The notes beneath the pieces were generated by a model. That model was not told the origin of the DNA, did no database searches, and worked only from the letters and a program-made list of their open reading frames with translations. Of a DNA stretch of 64,000 bases, positions 26,454 to 34,471 are shown piece after piece; the stretch's first letter is position 1, and each line of letters starts with the position of its first letter. The stretch covers positions 62,001 through 126,000 of the forward strand of contig PDZV01000003.1 of the NCBI GenBank assembly GCA_002753135.1, read 5' to 3'. This DNA comes from Magnetococcales bacterium WMHbinv6 (GTDB lineage Bacteria > Pseudomonadota > Magnetococcia > Magnetococcales > Magnetaquicoccaceae). The position numbers and the translations under genes are program-made.

Positions 26454-26786
26454 GCAGGGAGGATCATCCTCCCTGCCGGAGTGCAGAGGCGGAGCCTCTG
26501 TTTCTGGTGCGCTTGCACAATCTGTGCCCCGCAGGGGCACGCTTTGGGAGGGCGGAGCCCGACTTTTAACCTTGCAGGCTTTTGGATGCTCTCGGACAAA
26601 ACCCATTGGGAGAATGTTCGTGTTGGCGCATAAAATCGCGCCAACACGAACATCTTGCGTCAACAGGCGCGCTGCGCAGATTTGCTGCGCAAATCTGCTT
26701 ACGGTGAAAAGCGCGCCAAAGGCAAAAGATTAAAGGCAAATTCCCAGGGTTCCACCCTGGACCGGCCAGGGAGCCAGCCTCCCTGG
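26454..26786 (+). repeat. Cluster of seven perfect inverted repeats (intergenic hairpin array)
   Basis: The 500-base stretch 26389-26887 has no credible gene. It holds: 11-bp arms 26454-26464/26466-26476; 7-bp arms 26484-26490/26494-26500; 7-bp arms 26524-26530/26534-26540; 16-bp arms 26614-26629/26638-26653; 10-bp arms 26676-26685/26689-26698; 7-bp arms 26744-26750/26754-26760; 8-bp arms 26766-26773/26779-26786. All arms pair perfectly. It sits between convergent genes at the border of the AT-richer segment. Confidence 0.85.
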
Positions 26787-26887
26787 ACCCGCAGCAGTTG
26801 TTTTGGGTGCTGAATAGTTACCTCTTGGTCTGGCTTGGCTGCCACTCACAAAGCAGACCAAGAGTCAGCATCCATGCGGGTTAACTT

Positions 26888-28069
26888 TTAACCGGGTAAG
26901 CCATCCGCTCGTGGCTGCAGCAATATTGACGTAAACTGGTACAGAAAGAGAATAAAGGCCAGTAGCCAAAGTAAACCAGACAAGAAAAGGGACTCAGCAG
27001 GCCAGAGCAGGGAAGCAAAAACACGAACCAAGGCGGCTGTGAGAATGCAGTAGAAGGCCATAACCAGGCTGGTGGATGCAACCAAGCCGCGTCCGGTGTG
27101 CGCCAATGAGACACGGCTCATAATTCCGATGGTAAACAGTCCCATGGCACCGATGGTTAATGCGTGCAGTGCCGTGGAGGGCGGGAGAAGGTATCCCAGT
27201 TGGGCCAGACCACGAAGAAATAGTCCAAGCACCAACCAACCATAGCCAATATGAAGTACCCAAAGAATTGGAATTTTGAGTGTTTTCAAACTGTGCCACA
27301 TTGATAAACGCCAACCTTGTACAATAGATGCCAGGATAAGCAAGCCACCGCCCAGCGACGAGTAGGGATCAATCCAGTCACTGATTACAATGGCACCCAT
27401 GCTCACGGCACCAGCTATTTCCAGCCATGGTTTGATGGGAAACGGGGGTAAAATTTCATTGGCAGCCAATGCATTTCGAGTAAACATTGGCATAATGTGG
27501 CCGCCAACCATTATCAAAAAAAAGACAATGGCATCAATACCAACATAGAGGCCAGAGCGAGCGCTGTTGTCCAATAATCCAACCGCCTGCCCATGAAAGA
27601 GAATATTTCCCATCGCCATTATCAGCAAAAGGAGTGGAAAAATTCGATGTACTTTATTGCCGGTAAACCACAAAGTGGGCCCGGTTGCAACGATAAGCGC
27701 AACAGGAAAAAGCATGTCCGCTACGGCAACCAACCATTCAGAAAGCCAAGGATTTGCAGTCACTGCCAAACGACCCAACAACCAAAACAGCAGTAACCAT
27801 TGCAGTGGTTTTCCTTGCAATGCCGGTTTGCGTGACCAGTTGGGGGATGCTGTCAGTAAAAATCCAGCAGCGCTTGCCGCCACAAAACCGTACAACATTT
27901 CATGAGCATGCCATAATGGCAGAGCCAGTTTTGATTGCCAGGAGAGAGTTCCTTCAAGAACCAGCAACCAGATAGCAAGCATCAAGAGAGACCAACCGCT
28001 GCCGACTAAAAAAAAGGGTCTAAAGCCGTAGGCAAAAAGGACAGCGGATTTATTCGTCGAAGTAGCCAT
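26888..28069 (-). CDS. nnrS: NnrS family membrane protein
   Basis: A 393-residue polytopic membrane protein with about twelve hydrophobic helices. The family signatures are AYGFRPFFLVGSGWS near the N-terminus, PLWHAHEMLYGFVAASAAGFLLTASPNW, and GGHIMPMFTRNALA, with conserved His residues thought to bind heme and copper. NnrS proteins are linked to nitric oxide stress and nitrogen-oxide respiration. The ATG at 28069 (MATSTNKSAV) is taken as the start; a TTG five codons earlier is possible. The gene is monocistronic, reading toward the hairpin cluster. No nor or nir gene is present in the window, so its link to denitrification is not shown here. Confidence 0.9.
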   Translation of the reverse strand: MATSTNKSAVLFAYGFRPFFLVGSGWSLLMLAIWLLVLEGTLSWQSKLALPLWHAHEMLYGFVAASAAGFLLTASPNWSRKPALQGKPLQWLLLFWLLGRLAVTANPWLSEWLVAVADMLFPVALIVATGPTLWFTGNKVHRIFPLLLLIMAMGNILFHGQAVGLLDNSARSGLYVGIDAIVFFLIMVGGHIMPMFTRNALAANEILPPFPIKPWLEIAGAVSMGAIVISDWIDPYSSLGGGLLILASIVQGWRLSMWHSLKTLKIPILWVLHIGYGWLVLGLFLRGLAQLGYLLPPSTALHALTIGAMGLFTIGIMSRVSLAHTGRGLVASTSLVMAFYCILTAALVRVFASLLWPAESLFLSGLLWLLAFILFLYQFTSILLQPRADGLPG

Positions 28070-28193
28070 GCTCAACCTGCTCAATCACGTCTGGTGTAGA
28101 AGGGGTCTAGAAAGGTATACTAACTTTCTCAGCAGATCAATATATTTGCTCGACAAGCATAGGGCAATCGCATTTGAGATGAGACAGCTCACA

Positions 28194-28329
28194 AGGAGGT
28201 CCAGGGGAAGATTATCTCCTCCTGCCAGGCGCAAAAACGTGCGCATACTTCTAGTATGTAAACGTTTTTGCAACGACGCAGGAGGAGCAATAGACAAGCA
28301 AGATGTCCAAGTTATTTTTCTAGGCTCCT
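28194..28329 (+). repeat. Palindromic inverted-repeat element, copy 1 (left end degenerate)
   Basis: The part 28216-28329 is about 92% identical to 49982-50097 (nine differences in roughly 115 bases). It has outer arms CTCCTCCTGC (28216-28225) and GCAGGAGGAG (28278-28287) enclosing further nested pairs, including GCAAAAACGT/ACGTTTTTGC and CATACT/AGTATG, and it ends with AAGTTATTTTTCTAGGCTCCT as copy 2 does. The left terminal repeat of copy 2 cannot be recognised clearly here. The rest of spacer 28070-28449 shows nothing else. Confidence 0.85.
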
Positions 28330-28449
28330 AAAGTGCGGGGTACCGCGTCGCACCTTGCATTGTGCTGGAATGTGCTTAAGCGTTATCATGCGCAACGCAT
28401 TAATTCGTGTGTGGATATGTTTAACTTTTTCTGCATGGTGAGAACGGCA

Positions 28450-29190
28450 ATGGCAGCGATTCCCCGTCTATATTGGCCAGAAAATCTTCAAGAAAATCTT
28501 ACCATTTGCCCCGATCAAAATATTGAACGGTATCTGGTGAAAATTTTACGGTTGACGACTGGGGCGCAACTTCGCTTGTTTAATGGTCAACAGTCTGGTG
28601 AGTGGGATACCGTCATCCAGTCGCACACCCCGTTGCAACTGCGCACGGTCGCTTTTAGACCGAGAGCGACAGAATCATTGTTACAAATTACTGTAGTATT
28701 GTGTATTTGTAAGATGGACGCCTTAGAAACTGCTGTACAAAAATTGACGGAACTTGGTGTGCAAAGATTGCTTCTGTTGCACTGTCAAAGAAGTAGCAGT
28801 CATGGTGCTGCTGACCTGAACGAAAATCGCCTGCAACGTTTGCTGCGAATTGCGATTGAAGCTGCAGAGCAGTCTGAGCGCGTTTCTGTACCACAAATTG
28901 TTTTAGTCAATCGCTGGTTACACTTGAATGAATACCTTGCAGATGGTGACCGTTTACTGCTTAAGGAGAGAGGTGATGGAGTACCGTCTATCGCAGAGGT
29001 CCTAAAAAAAAGTTCAAACATAACTTTGCTGATTGGTCCAGAAGGTGGCTTTACAGAGCAAGAGCTTAACCATGCGACATGCAGTTGGCGTTTTGTGGCT
29101 GTACAGCTTGGTCCACGTATTTTACGTTGTGAGACTGCTGTGCTTGTTTCAGTCAGTATTTGTCAAATGATTGGTGGCGATTTTGGTTAG
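28450..29190 (+). CDS. rsmE: 16S rRNA (uracil1498-N3)-methyltransferase
   Basis: A 246-residue SPOUT methyltransferase that modifies U1498 of 16S rRNA. Features are the N-terminal PUA-like domain (RYLVKILRLTTGAQLRLFNGQQSGEW), KMDALETAVQKLTELGVQRL, the RLLRIAIEAAEQSERVSVPQI motif with the conserved Glu-Gln, and the SAM knot LLIGPEGGFTEQELNHA followed by LGPRILRCETAVLVSVSICQ. The start at the ATG 28450 (MAAIPRLYW) agrees with the family N-terminus; a longer frame extends to 28333 across the repeat element. The AT-rich codon use differs from the genes left of 26.4 kb. Confidence 0.93.
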   Translation: MAAIPRLYWPENLQENLTICPDQNIERYLVKILRLTTGAQLRLFNGQQSGEWDTVIQSHTPLQLRTVAFRPRATESLLQITVVLCICKMDALETAVQKLTELGVQRLLLLHCQRSSSHGAADLNENRLQRLLRIAIEAAEQSERVSVPQIVLVNRWLHLNEYLADGDRLLLKERGDGVPSIAEVLKKSSNITLLIGPEGGFTEQELNHATCSWRFVAVQLGPRILRCETAVLVSVSICQMIGGDFG

Positions 29191-29253
29191 TCGAGTGCGC
29201 GCTTTTTGAACAGTAAAATATATACATTTTTTCATTAGAAATCAAAATTGATC

Positions 29254-30309
29254 ATGAACCGAAACAGATTATCGATTATTGTTACCAGTGGCATTGCCCT
29301 GTTTCTTGCAACTGCTTTGTGGCTGGATTTAATACCGCGCGCTCATACTGTGTATTCTGACACACGTCTATTAATGGGAACTTTGGTATCCATTTCAGTT
29401 TGGGGTCATCCAAAGGGTAAAGCTGAAACAGCGATGCAGAAGGCTTTTGCAGAGTTTGCCCGACTTGAAGAGGTTTTAAGTTGGCAACGTCCCACCTCGG
29501 AAGTCAGTCAAGTCAATCAAGTTTCACGTGAAACATGGGTTTCAATTTCGACTGAGTTGGGAACTTTGTTACAGAGAGGGTTGTTGTTGGGTCAACGCAG
29601 TGAAGGTGCATTTTCCATGGCTTTGCAGCCTCTTACTCAACTATGGGGTTTCTCTTCAGAGCATCAAGATGAAAAGCCACCAGCAAAAGAAAAACTCGAT
29701 AGGTGGTTGCGCCTATATCCAACAGTTGATGCCATCCGATTAATGCAGAAGGAAGATAAATCATTCCATGTGCAACTGGCAAATAGTGCCGTCGGATTGG
29801 ATTTAGGTGCCTTGGGAAAAGGATATGCTATTGATCAAGCCATTTCTGTTTTGCGGAAAGAGGGGATAGCAAATGCCATTGTTGATGCTGGTGGAGATCT
29901 GCGTGTAATCGGATCCAAAGGCAGTAACCCATGGCGCATAGGCTTGCAAAATCCCAGACAAAAGGATCAAATTATCTCTATGTCACAATTGCGAGGCGAT
30001 ATTGCCATGATGACCTCTGGAGATTATGAACGATTTTTTCTGCTCGAAAATATTCGATACCACCACATACTTGACCCGAAAACAGCGGAACCAGCACGAA
30101 CTGGGTTGAGTTCTGTTTCTGTACAGGGAAAAAATGCAGCAGAGATTAATGGACTATCTACCGCTATATTTGTCTTGGGTGTTGAAAAGGGGTTGAGGCT
30201 GCTAAAGCAGTATCCTGGCAGCGAAGCACTGCTTATCAGCGAAAAAGGTGAACCTACTCGTACACCAGCATTTATTGCAGACTGGTTGCAGGAGCCGATC
30301 AAACAGTAA
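29254..30309 (+). CDS. apbE: FAD:protein FMN transferase (ApbE family)
   Basis: A 351-residue enzyme that links FMN to Thr/Ser of periplasmic or membrane flavoproteins, using FAD. The N-terminus has a membrane anchor or signal (SIIVTSGIALFLATALWLDL). Family motifs follow: RLLMGTLVSISVWGHPKGKAETAMQKAFAEFARLEEVLSWQRPTSEVSQVN, the VGLDLGALGKGYAIDQA motif, NAIVDAGGDLRVIG and DIAMMTSGDYERFF with HHILDPKTAEPA. The conserved Asp/Thr magnesium ligands in the DIA-M-TSGDY region are kept. It begins a tightly packed cassette: the next gene overlaps by one base. A perfect parS palindrome lies inside this gene at 29521-29534. Confidence 0.93.
   Translation: MNRNRLSIIVTSGIALFLATALWLDLIPRAHTVYSDTRLLMGTLVSISVWGHPKGKAETAMQKAFAEFARLEEVLSWQRPTSEVSQVNQVSRETWVSISTELGTLLQRGLLLGQRSEGAFSMALQPLTQLWGFSSEHQDEKPPAKEKLDRWLRLYPTVDAIRLMQKEDKSFHVQLANSAVGLDLGALGKGYAIDQAISVLRKEGIANAIVDAGGDLRVIGSKGSNPWRIGLQNPRQKDQIISMSQLRGDIAMMTSGDYERFFLLENIRYHHILDPKTAEPARTGLSSVSVQGKNAAEINGLSTAIFVLGVEKGLRLLKQYPGSEALLISEKGEPTRTPAFIADWLQEPIKQ
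29520..29535. promoter_or_regulatory. parS: parS site (ParB-binding), within apbE
   Basis: The core GTTTCACGTGAAAC (29521-29534) is a perfect 14-bp palindrome and the full 16-mer matches the near-universal consensus TGTTTCACGTGAAACA in 15 of 16 positions. It is coding sequence of apbE (VSRET). The chromosomal parA/parB pair lies 15 kb away in the same window. Confidence 0.85.
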
Positions 30310-30728
30310 TGGCAAGGAGACTATTCAGTAAATCTTTATATTATTCGCTGCATGAGGCTACCAGCTATTTGGACCGACTCACAATTCTGTTATGTTTCAT
30401 GGCTATCATAGGGATAACTGCAACGTTCATGCTTCAACCGCACGGCAATCAAGCCGTTGTGACGTTGGACAATAATTTGATCAATACAATCTCTTTAGAG
30501 AAAGATGCACACTATTATGTTAATGGTCATTTAGGGCCAGTGCGTGTTGAAGTAAAAAATCAGCAAATTCGCATCGTTGAATATGATAGCCCGCGTATGA
30601 TTGGCACCAGAACAGGATGGGTTCAGCATAATGGAGCCATCACAGCCTGTTTACCATGTGGTGTTGTAATAAGAGTACTAGGGAATCAGGAAGATAATAG
30701 CGTTAACTACGACAGTATTGCCCGATGA
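30309..30728 (+). CDS. NusG domain II-containing membrane-anchored protein (EetA-like)
   Basis: A 139-residue protein with one N-terminal membrane helix (LTILLCFMAIIGITATFML, residues about 24-43) and an extracytoplasmic beta-rich domain. Residues 50-130 read like the NusG domain II family found outside transcription factors: HGNQAVVTLDNNLINTISLEKD, VEVKNQQIRIVEYDSPR, and HNGAITACLPCGVVIRVLG with the recurring C-x-P-C/G motif. The ATG overlaps the apbE stop by one base, and its own stop overlaps the next start. In Gram-positive extracellular-electron-transfer loci, a protein of this family (EetA) sits beside a Gx-type transporter (EetB) and ApbE; the same trio is seen here. Exact molecular role is unknown. 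Confidence 0.75.
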   Translation: MARRLFSKSLYYSLHEATSYLDRLTILLCFMAIIGITATFMLQPHGNQAVVTLDNNLINTISLEKDAHYYVNGHLGPVRVEVKNQQIRIVEYDSPRMIGTRTGWVQHNGAITACLPCGVVIRVLGNQEDNSVNYDSIAR

Positions 30729-31288
30729 GTCGCATCAGACAACCACGTCAAGTACTCTGGATTGCTTATCTGGCGGCAGCAGCTACGGGTACGCATATGT
30801 TAGAAACCGGATTACCAGGTTTTGGACCCTGGATAAAGCCAGGTTTGGCGAATACTTTTTCATTAATTGCACTGTTTCGACTTGGCTATGCTGCAGCAGT
30901 CGTGGTTACAGTGGTAAGAATTTTAGTAAGCTCCCTTGTTCTTGGTACCCTATTTTCTCCCACTTTTATGATGAGTTTTGCCGGCGGTAGTGGGGCGTTG
31001 TTGATGATGGCCCTGCTATTGCCGTTGATGGATCGAAGCCAGTTTACAATGAATGGTGAAGTTTGCAGTCAAGCCCTGAACAAATGGCTGCTGGGTCCAG
31101 TTGGAGTCTCCCTGCTGGCTTCCATAGCACACATTGTCATGCAGCTTGTAGTGGCTTGGTTATTGCTAATAGGGCATTCAGGAATATTTTTTGCTCTTCC
31201 TTGGTTTCTGTTTGGTTCCTGGTTAACCGGTATAATCAACGGACTTTTGGCCTATATGATTTTAAAAAATTTGCCAACTGGATGCTGA
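30725..31288 (+). CDS. Gx transporter family protein (EetB-like, heptaprenyl diphosphate synthase component I family)
   Basis: A 187-residue protein with about five membrane helices. Typical family sequence is VLWIAYLAAAATGTHMLETGLP followed by GPWIKPGLANTFSLIALFRLGYAAAVVVTVVRILVSSLVLGTLFSPTFMMSFAGGSGALLMM, with the PGLAN and SFAGG motifs that mark this group. It overlaps the NusG-II gene by four bases (ATGA). Members have been named heptaprenyl-diphosphate-synthase subunit I or Gx transporters, and are thought to handle a quinone precursor or a flavin-related substrate in electron-transfer gene clusters. Together with apbE and the NusG-II gene it forms one operon. Confidence 0.75.
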   Translation: MSRIRQPRQVLWIAYLAAAATGTHMLETGLPGFGPWIKPGLANTFSLIALFRLGYAAAVVVTVVRILVSSLVLGTLFSPTFMMSFAGGSGALLMMALLLPLMDRSQFTMNGEVCSQALNKWLLGPVGVSLLASIAHIVMQLVVAWLLLIGHSGIFFALPWFLFGSWLTGIINGLLAYMILKNLPTGC

Positions 31289-31390
31289 TCATTTTACCCT
31301 GGCATTTGATACTTTCAATCGTGAGTGAAATATGGTGGAACGGTTAACCTCTACAGTAAGAAAGAGTCTGCTGCACGGAGGAGTAACAGT

Positions 31391-32272
31391 ATGATCACAG
31401 TAAAGAATGAGAAAATAGTCGCCATTCTATTTTCTTCATTTCTGCATGGTATATTGCTGGTAACACTTTGGTGGATGCTGACAGATTGGCTGCGTGAGCC
31501 GGAGAGTGAACCTGTGCATTATGTCGAATTGGTCAATTTGCCAAAGGAGGAGGAGCCGGAACCAACAAATCATTCAGTATTAGCAGCCGCGAATCACACA
31601 GCTGCACATCAAGAACCTGTCATCAAACCGGCATTGGTAGGAAAAGCTGACTCGGCAGCTGCAAATCAAGAAGAAAAACCAAAAAAAGTGCCAGAGCCAA
31701 AAGCGATTCCCAAAACATCTGCTAAAAACTCTGCAACAAAAAATCCGGTTAAAGTAGAGGATAATAAAAAGCCAGCCTATCCTGTCCATAAAGAAGAGCA
31801 AGATCAAGTTGCAGAGGAGAAACCAGCGTTAATTCACGCCCCACTCAATTTGACTCCTTCCCTGGATAATGTGGCAAAGTGGGATCATAACCGGCGCATG
31901 CAGGCTCGAGCCAAAGTTGGTTCTGCCGATGAAGCTGTAGACATTAATACAAAACACGCGAAATTTGGAGATTATTTTGCCCGGGTAAAACAGCGCATCA
32001 GTTGGAGTTGGGTTTACCCTGCAGTCGCAAAAAATGAAGGTTTGTCAGGAAATGTTGATGTGATTTTTTCTATCAACCGCGAAGGCAGCTTAATCGACGT
32101 CAAGGTCGTGCGTAGTTCAAGTGTGCCACCACTTGATCAAGAAGCGGTAGCAGCGATACAAAAAGCTTCACCGTTTGGCCCTTTGCCAGAAACCTGGCCA
32201 CACGAAAAAATGACAATCCGTTCCACCTTTGAATATGTTTTGCAAAATGCAGGAATGAACTTTGTCCGTTGA
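31391..32272 (+). CDS. TonB family protein
   Basis: A 293-residue energy transducer for outer-membrane transport. It has one N-terminal membrane anchor (IVAILFSSFLHGILLVTLWWML, including the Ser-His typical of TonB helices that contact ExbD), a long Glu/Lys/Pro-rich periplasmic spacer (residues about 40-200, with runs such as KPKKVPEPKAIPKTSAK), and a C-terminal TonB domain: YPAVAKNEGLSGNVDVIFSINREGSLIDVKVVRSSSVPPLDQEAVAAIQKASPF. GGAGG lies upstream of the ATG. No exbB or exbD is present nearby. It follows the Gx transporter after about 100 bases and may be in the same transcription unit. Confidence 0.88.
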   Translation: MITVKNEKIVAILFSSFLHGILLVTLWWMLTDWLREPESEPVHYVELVNLPKEEEPEPTNHSVLAAANHTAAHQEPVIKPALVGKADSAAANQEEKPKKVPEPKAIPKTSAKNSATKNPVKVEDNKKPAYPVHKEEQDQVAEEKPALIHAPLNLTPSLDNVAKWDHNRRMQARAKVGSADEAVDINTKHAKFGDYFARVKQRISWSWVYPAVAKNEGLSGNVDVIFSINREGSLIDVKVVRSSSVPPLDQEAVAAIQKASPFGPLPETWPHEKMTIRSTFEYVLQNAGMNFVR

Positions 32273-32371
32273 CAGCTTACAACTACATAATAACAAAATG
32301 CAGGCACGCCTGTTTGCCATGTAGAATAGCTGGTCAGGATAACTCACAATCAACCTGTGTTGGAAAGGGTA

Positions 32372-32387
32372 GGTTTCCCGTGAAACC
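32372..32387. promoter_or_regulatory. Second parS-like site, intergenic
   Basis: GGTTTCCCGTGAAACC matches the 14-bp parS core in 13 of 14 positions (A to C at one central place) and the 16-mer in 13 of 16. It lies in the 118-base spacer between tonB and the convergent membrane protein gene, 2.85 kb from the perfect site. No other feature is evident in the spacer. Confidence 0.55.
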
Positions 32388-32390
32388 TGG

Positions 32391-32816
32391 TCAGTGACGA
32401 ATGTTCCGCCCATCAATCATATTTTTTCGTAACAGCAACCACTGCACCAAGCCAGAAAGCAGTTCAATTGTCTGTACCATGTAAAAATTTATGTCAAATT
32501 CGTTGCGACCTGCTTTGCTAGCGAGAAAAAAAGCACATGGTAATAAAATTAATAAACCATTACCAGCCAAGAATGGCATTCTCTTCTTTTTACTTTCCAG
32601 GCGAGGAAGATAACCTCCTCGCTCCATTCTCATACCGGTAAAGGCTGCCATGGCCAATGACGGAATTAACAAAAAAAGGCCAGAGAGTATCCACTGTTTT
32701 ATCTGAGCAACGGCTGCATTGGTGAGAAAAAGTTCTGCTATCAGGGTAGAAAGCCAAAAAAGTGATACACAAAGAAAGGCCACTATTGCAGATGTTTGAT
32801 GCAAAAATTTTAACAT
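32391..32816 (-). CDS. Four-helix hypothetical membrane protein
   Basis: A 141-residue integral membrane protein with four hydrophobic segments (near residues 8-28, 40-60, 80-100 and 108-128). Sequence begins MLKFLHQTSAIVAFLCVSLFWLST and contains MRMERGGYLPRLESKKKRMPFLAGNG between helices 2 and 3. I do not recognise the family. The start at 32816 has GGGGGGA eight bases upstream and is preferred over 32864, which has none. It faces tonB convergently and is divergent from mutY. A role with the electron-transfer genes is possible but only by position. Confidence 0.5.
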   Translation of the reverse strand: MLKFLHQTSAIVAFLCVSLFWLSTLIAELFLTNAAVAQIKQWILSGLFLLIPSLAMAAFTGMRMERGGYLPRLESKKKRMPFLAGNGLLILLPCAFFLASKAGRNEFDINFYMVQTIELLSGLVQWLLLRKNMIDGRNIRH

Positions 32817-32944
32817 GTCAACTATCCCCCCGTTGCGCGATGGCGTTGCGATTTTCGGTAGCATAACTGCCTGCTGTGAGTTTACATTTTACCAACATGG
32901 TGTCAACGAATGAATATTCAAATTTTCTTGCCAGGTTAACACAA

Positions 32945-34036
32945 ATGAATCAGGCAACCTTTCCAAATACCATGGCAGAAAAATTATTGCAGCACTATGA
33001 CCAATATGGGCGCAAGCTGCCTTGGCGAGGCGAAAAAAATTTATATCGCATATGGGTTTCTGAAATCATGTTGCAACAGACTGCCGTTGCAACCGTAATC
33101 CCCTACTACCGGAAATTTCTGCAAGAACTCCCTGATGTTCCAGCACTTTATGCGTGCCCAGAGCAGCAATTGCTCTCCCTTTGGCAAGGGTTGGGTTACT
33201 ATCGCAGGGCTGTTCAAATGCATCAAGGTGCCAAAATAATGGTAAATAATTACCATGGACTGCCGCCAGAAAAATTGGATGCGTGGCTGCAAATACCAGG
33301 AGTGGGACTGAGTACTGCCGGTGCCATCTTAGCCATTGGACGTAATCAAGCGCATGCCATTTTGGATGGCAATGTTAAAAGGGTATTGGCCCGTCTGCTT
33401 GCTCTTGAGTCACCTATAGAAGATAGACAAAGCCAGCTCATATTATGGAAATTGGCAAAACAACTGACGAGTAAAGAACGCCCAGGTGACTATGCACAAG
33501 CCATTATGGACCTGGGGGCATTGGTTTGCACCCGCACGCAGCCCAAATGTTCTCTGTGTCCATGGCAGGAACACTGCGGCGCAAAAAACTACTCATCACC
33601 AAGCGCCTATCCTGTGCGAGGAACAAAAATTGCTAAACCATGCCGATGGCAAATTTGCTGCCTGCTTGTCAATACAGAAGGTAAGCTATACGTCGAACAA
33701 AGACCACAACACGGTTTGTTGGCTTCTCTTTGGCAACCGCCCTGTTTTGACTGGCCTGATCAGCAGAGTATACCGTCCGCAGAGAGAGTGAACACACATT
33801 TACCACCAATCTATCAGCAATGGCTCTCCCCACCGGCTTCAAGCTTGCCAGTCGTCAAGCATGCATTTACCCACTTTAACATTGTCCTATATCCATTTCT
33901 CTTCCTGGTTGCAGATTCACCACCCCTTGTATCAGGAAAATGGCTTGCTCATGCAGATCGACTGGAGCTGCCAATGGCAACCTTGCATCGCAAGGTATTG
34001 AAAAATTGGGATGCATGCTTGAAAGAAAAAAATTGA
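32945..34036 (+). CDS. mutY: A/G-specific adenine glycosylase MutY
   Basis: A repair glycosylase removing adenine opposite 8-oxoguanine, partner of MutM. The catalytic domain has LPWRGEKNLYRIWVSEIMLQQTAVATVIPYY, LWQGLGYYRRA, the helix-hairpin-helix LQIPGVGLSTAGAILAI with AILDGNVKRVLARL (catalytic Asp), and the iron-sulfur ligands C-TRTQPK-C-SL-C-PWQEH-C. A C-terminal NUDIX-like 8-oxoG recognition domain follows (about residues 235-355). The start is ambiguous: ATG 32945 (MNQATFP) is chosen for length; GTG 32876 and ATG 32897 are in frame. Lower GC than the surrounding conserved genes outside this segment. Confidence 0.93.
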   Translation: MNQATFPNTMAEKLLQHYDQYGRKLPWRGEKNLYRIWVSEIMLQQTAVATVIPYYRKFLQELPDVPALYACPEQQLLSLWQGLGYYRRAVQMHQGAKIMVNNYHGLPPEKLDAWLQIPGVGLSTAGAILAIGRNQAHAILDGNVKRVLARLLALESPIEDRQSQLILWKLAKQLTSKERPGDYAQAIMDLGALVCTRTQPKCSLCPWQEHCGAKNYSSPSAYPVRGTKIAKPCRWQICCLLVNTEGKLYVEQRPQHGLLASLWQPPCFDWPDQQSIPSAERVNTHLPPIYQQWLSPPASSLPVVKHAFTHFNIVLYPFLFLVADSPPLVSGKWLAHADRLELPMATLHRKVLKNWDACLKEKN

Positions 34037-34195
34037 TTCAACAAATTGCACACCCACCTCCTCTATCAGCAACAAACCGTTGCTTGATGGGTGGTTGATG
34101 ATGAACGTATTAGAGGCGTAGCAACAACGACTTGCAGGACGCATGCGTCCATGCTAGATTGTCGTCATATTATCACACATTGCGGAGCGCATTCT

Positions 34196-34366
34196 ATGCT
34201 GACTATTCTCAATCTTATTCCTGTGGGTATCCTTGCTTGGGTGGTGTGGCGAGCGTTCAAAGATGGCACGACTCACGATCGTGTTGATGCCTATTTTCAA
34301 AAATATCGTATACCAGCGACACGAAAATACCACAATTTTTTTGGTATACCTAGCAAAGACCTGTAG
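34196..34366 (+). CDS. Small single-span membrane protein
   Basis: A 56-residue protein from an ATG with GGAG nine bases upstream. It has one N-terminal hydrophobic helix (LTILNLIPVGILAWVVWRAF) followed by a basic polar tail (TTHDRVDAYFQKYRIPATRKYH). The frame is open further upstream to 34091 but without a ribosome-binding site. It is codirectional with mutY and elbB. I do not recognise it; no function is suggested. Confidence 0.45.
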   Translation: MLTILNLIPVGILAWVVWRAFKDGTTHDRVDAYFQKYRIPATRKYHNFFGIPSKDL

Positions 34367-34471
34367 CAGAACGGCGCTACTGTGGGCTGTCTGGACTGTC
34401 TGACGCAGCGTGAGACAGAGGTGACCGGACGGGAGAGTGGCAAACAGCAAAACGAGCGAAAGGATCCGCGC

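Noticed and set aside
26614-26653. The 16-bp inverted repeat read as a rho-independent terminator or an attachment site
   Set aside because: No T-tract follows and no integrase or second copy of the arm exists in the window.
28409-28420. DnaA-box-like TGTGGATAT near rsmE and TTATCCACC near 9676
   Set aside because: Isolated single near-matches without a cluster or an AT-rich unwinding element; no oriC can be placed.
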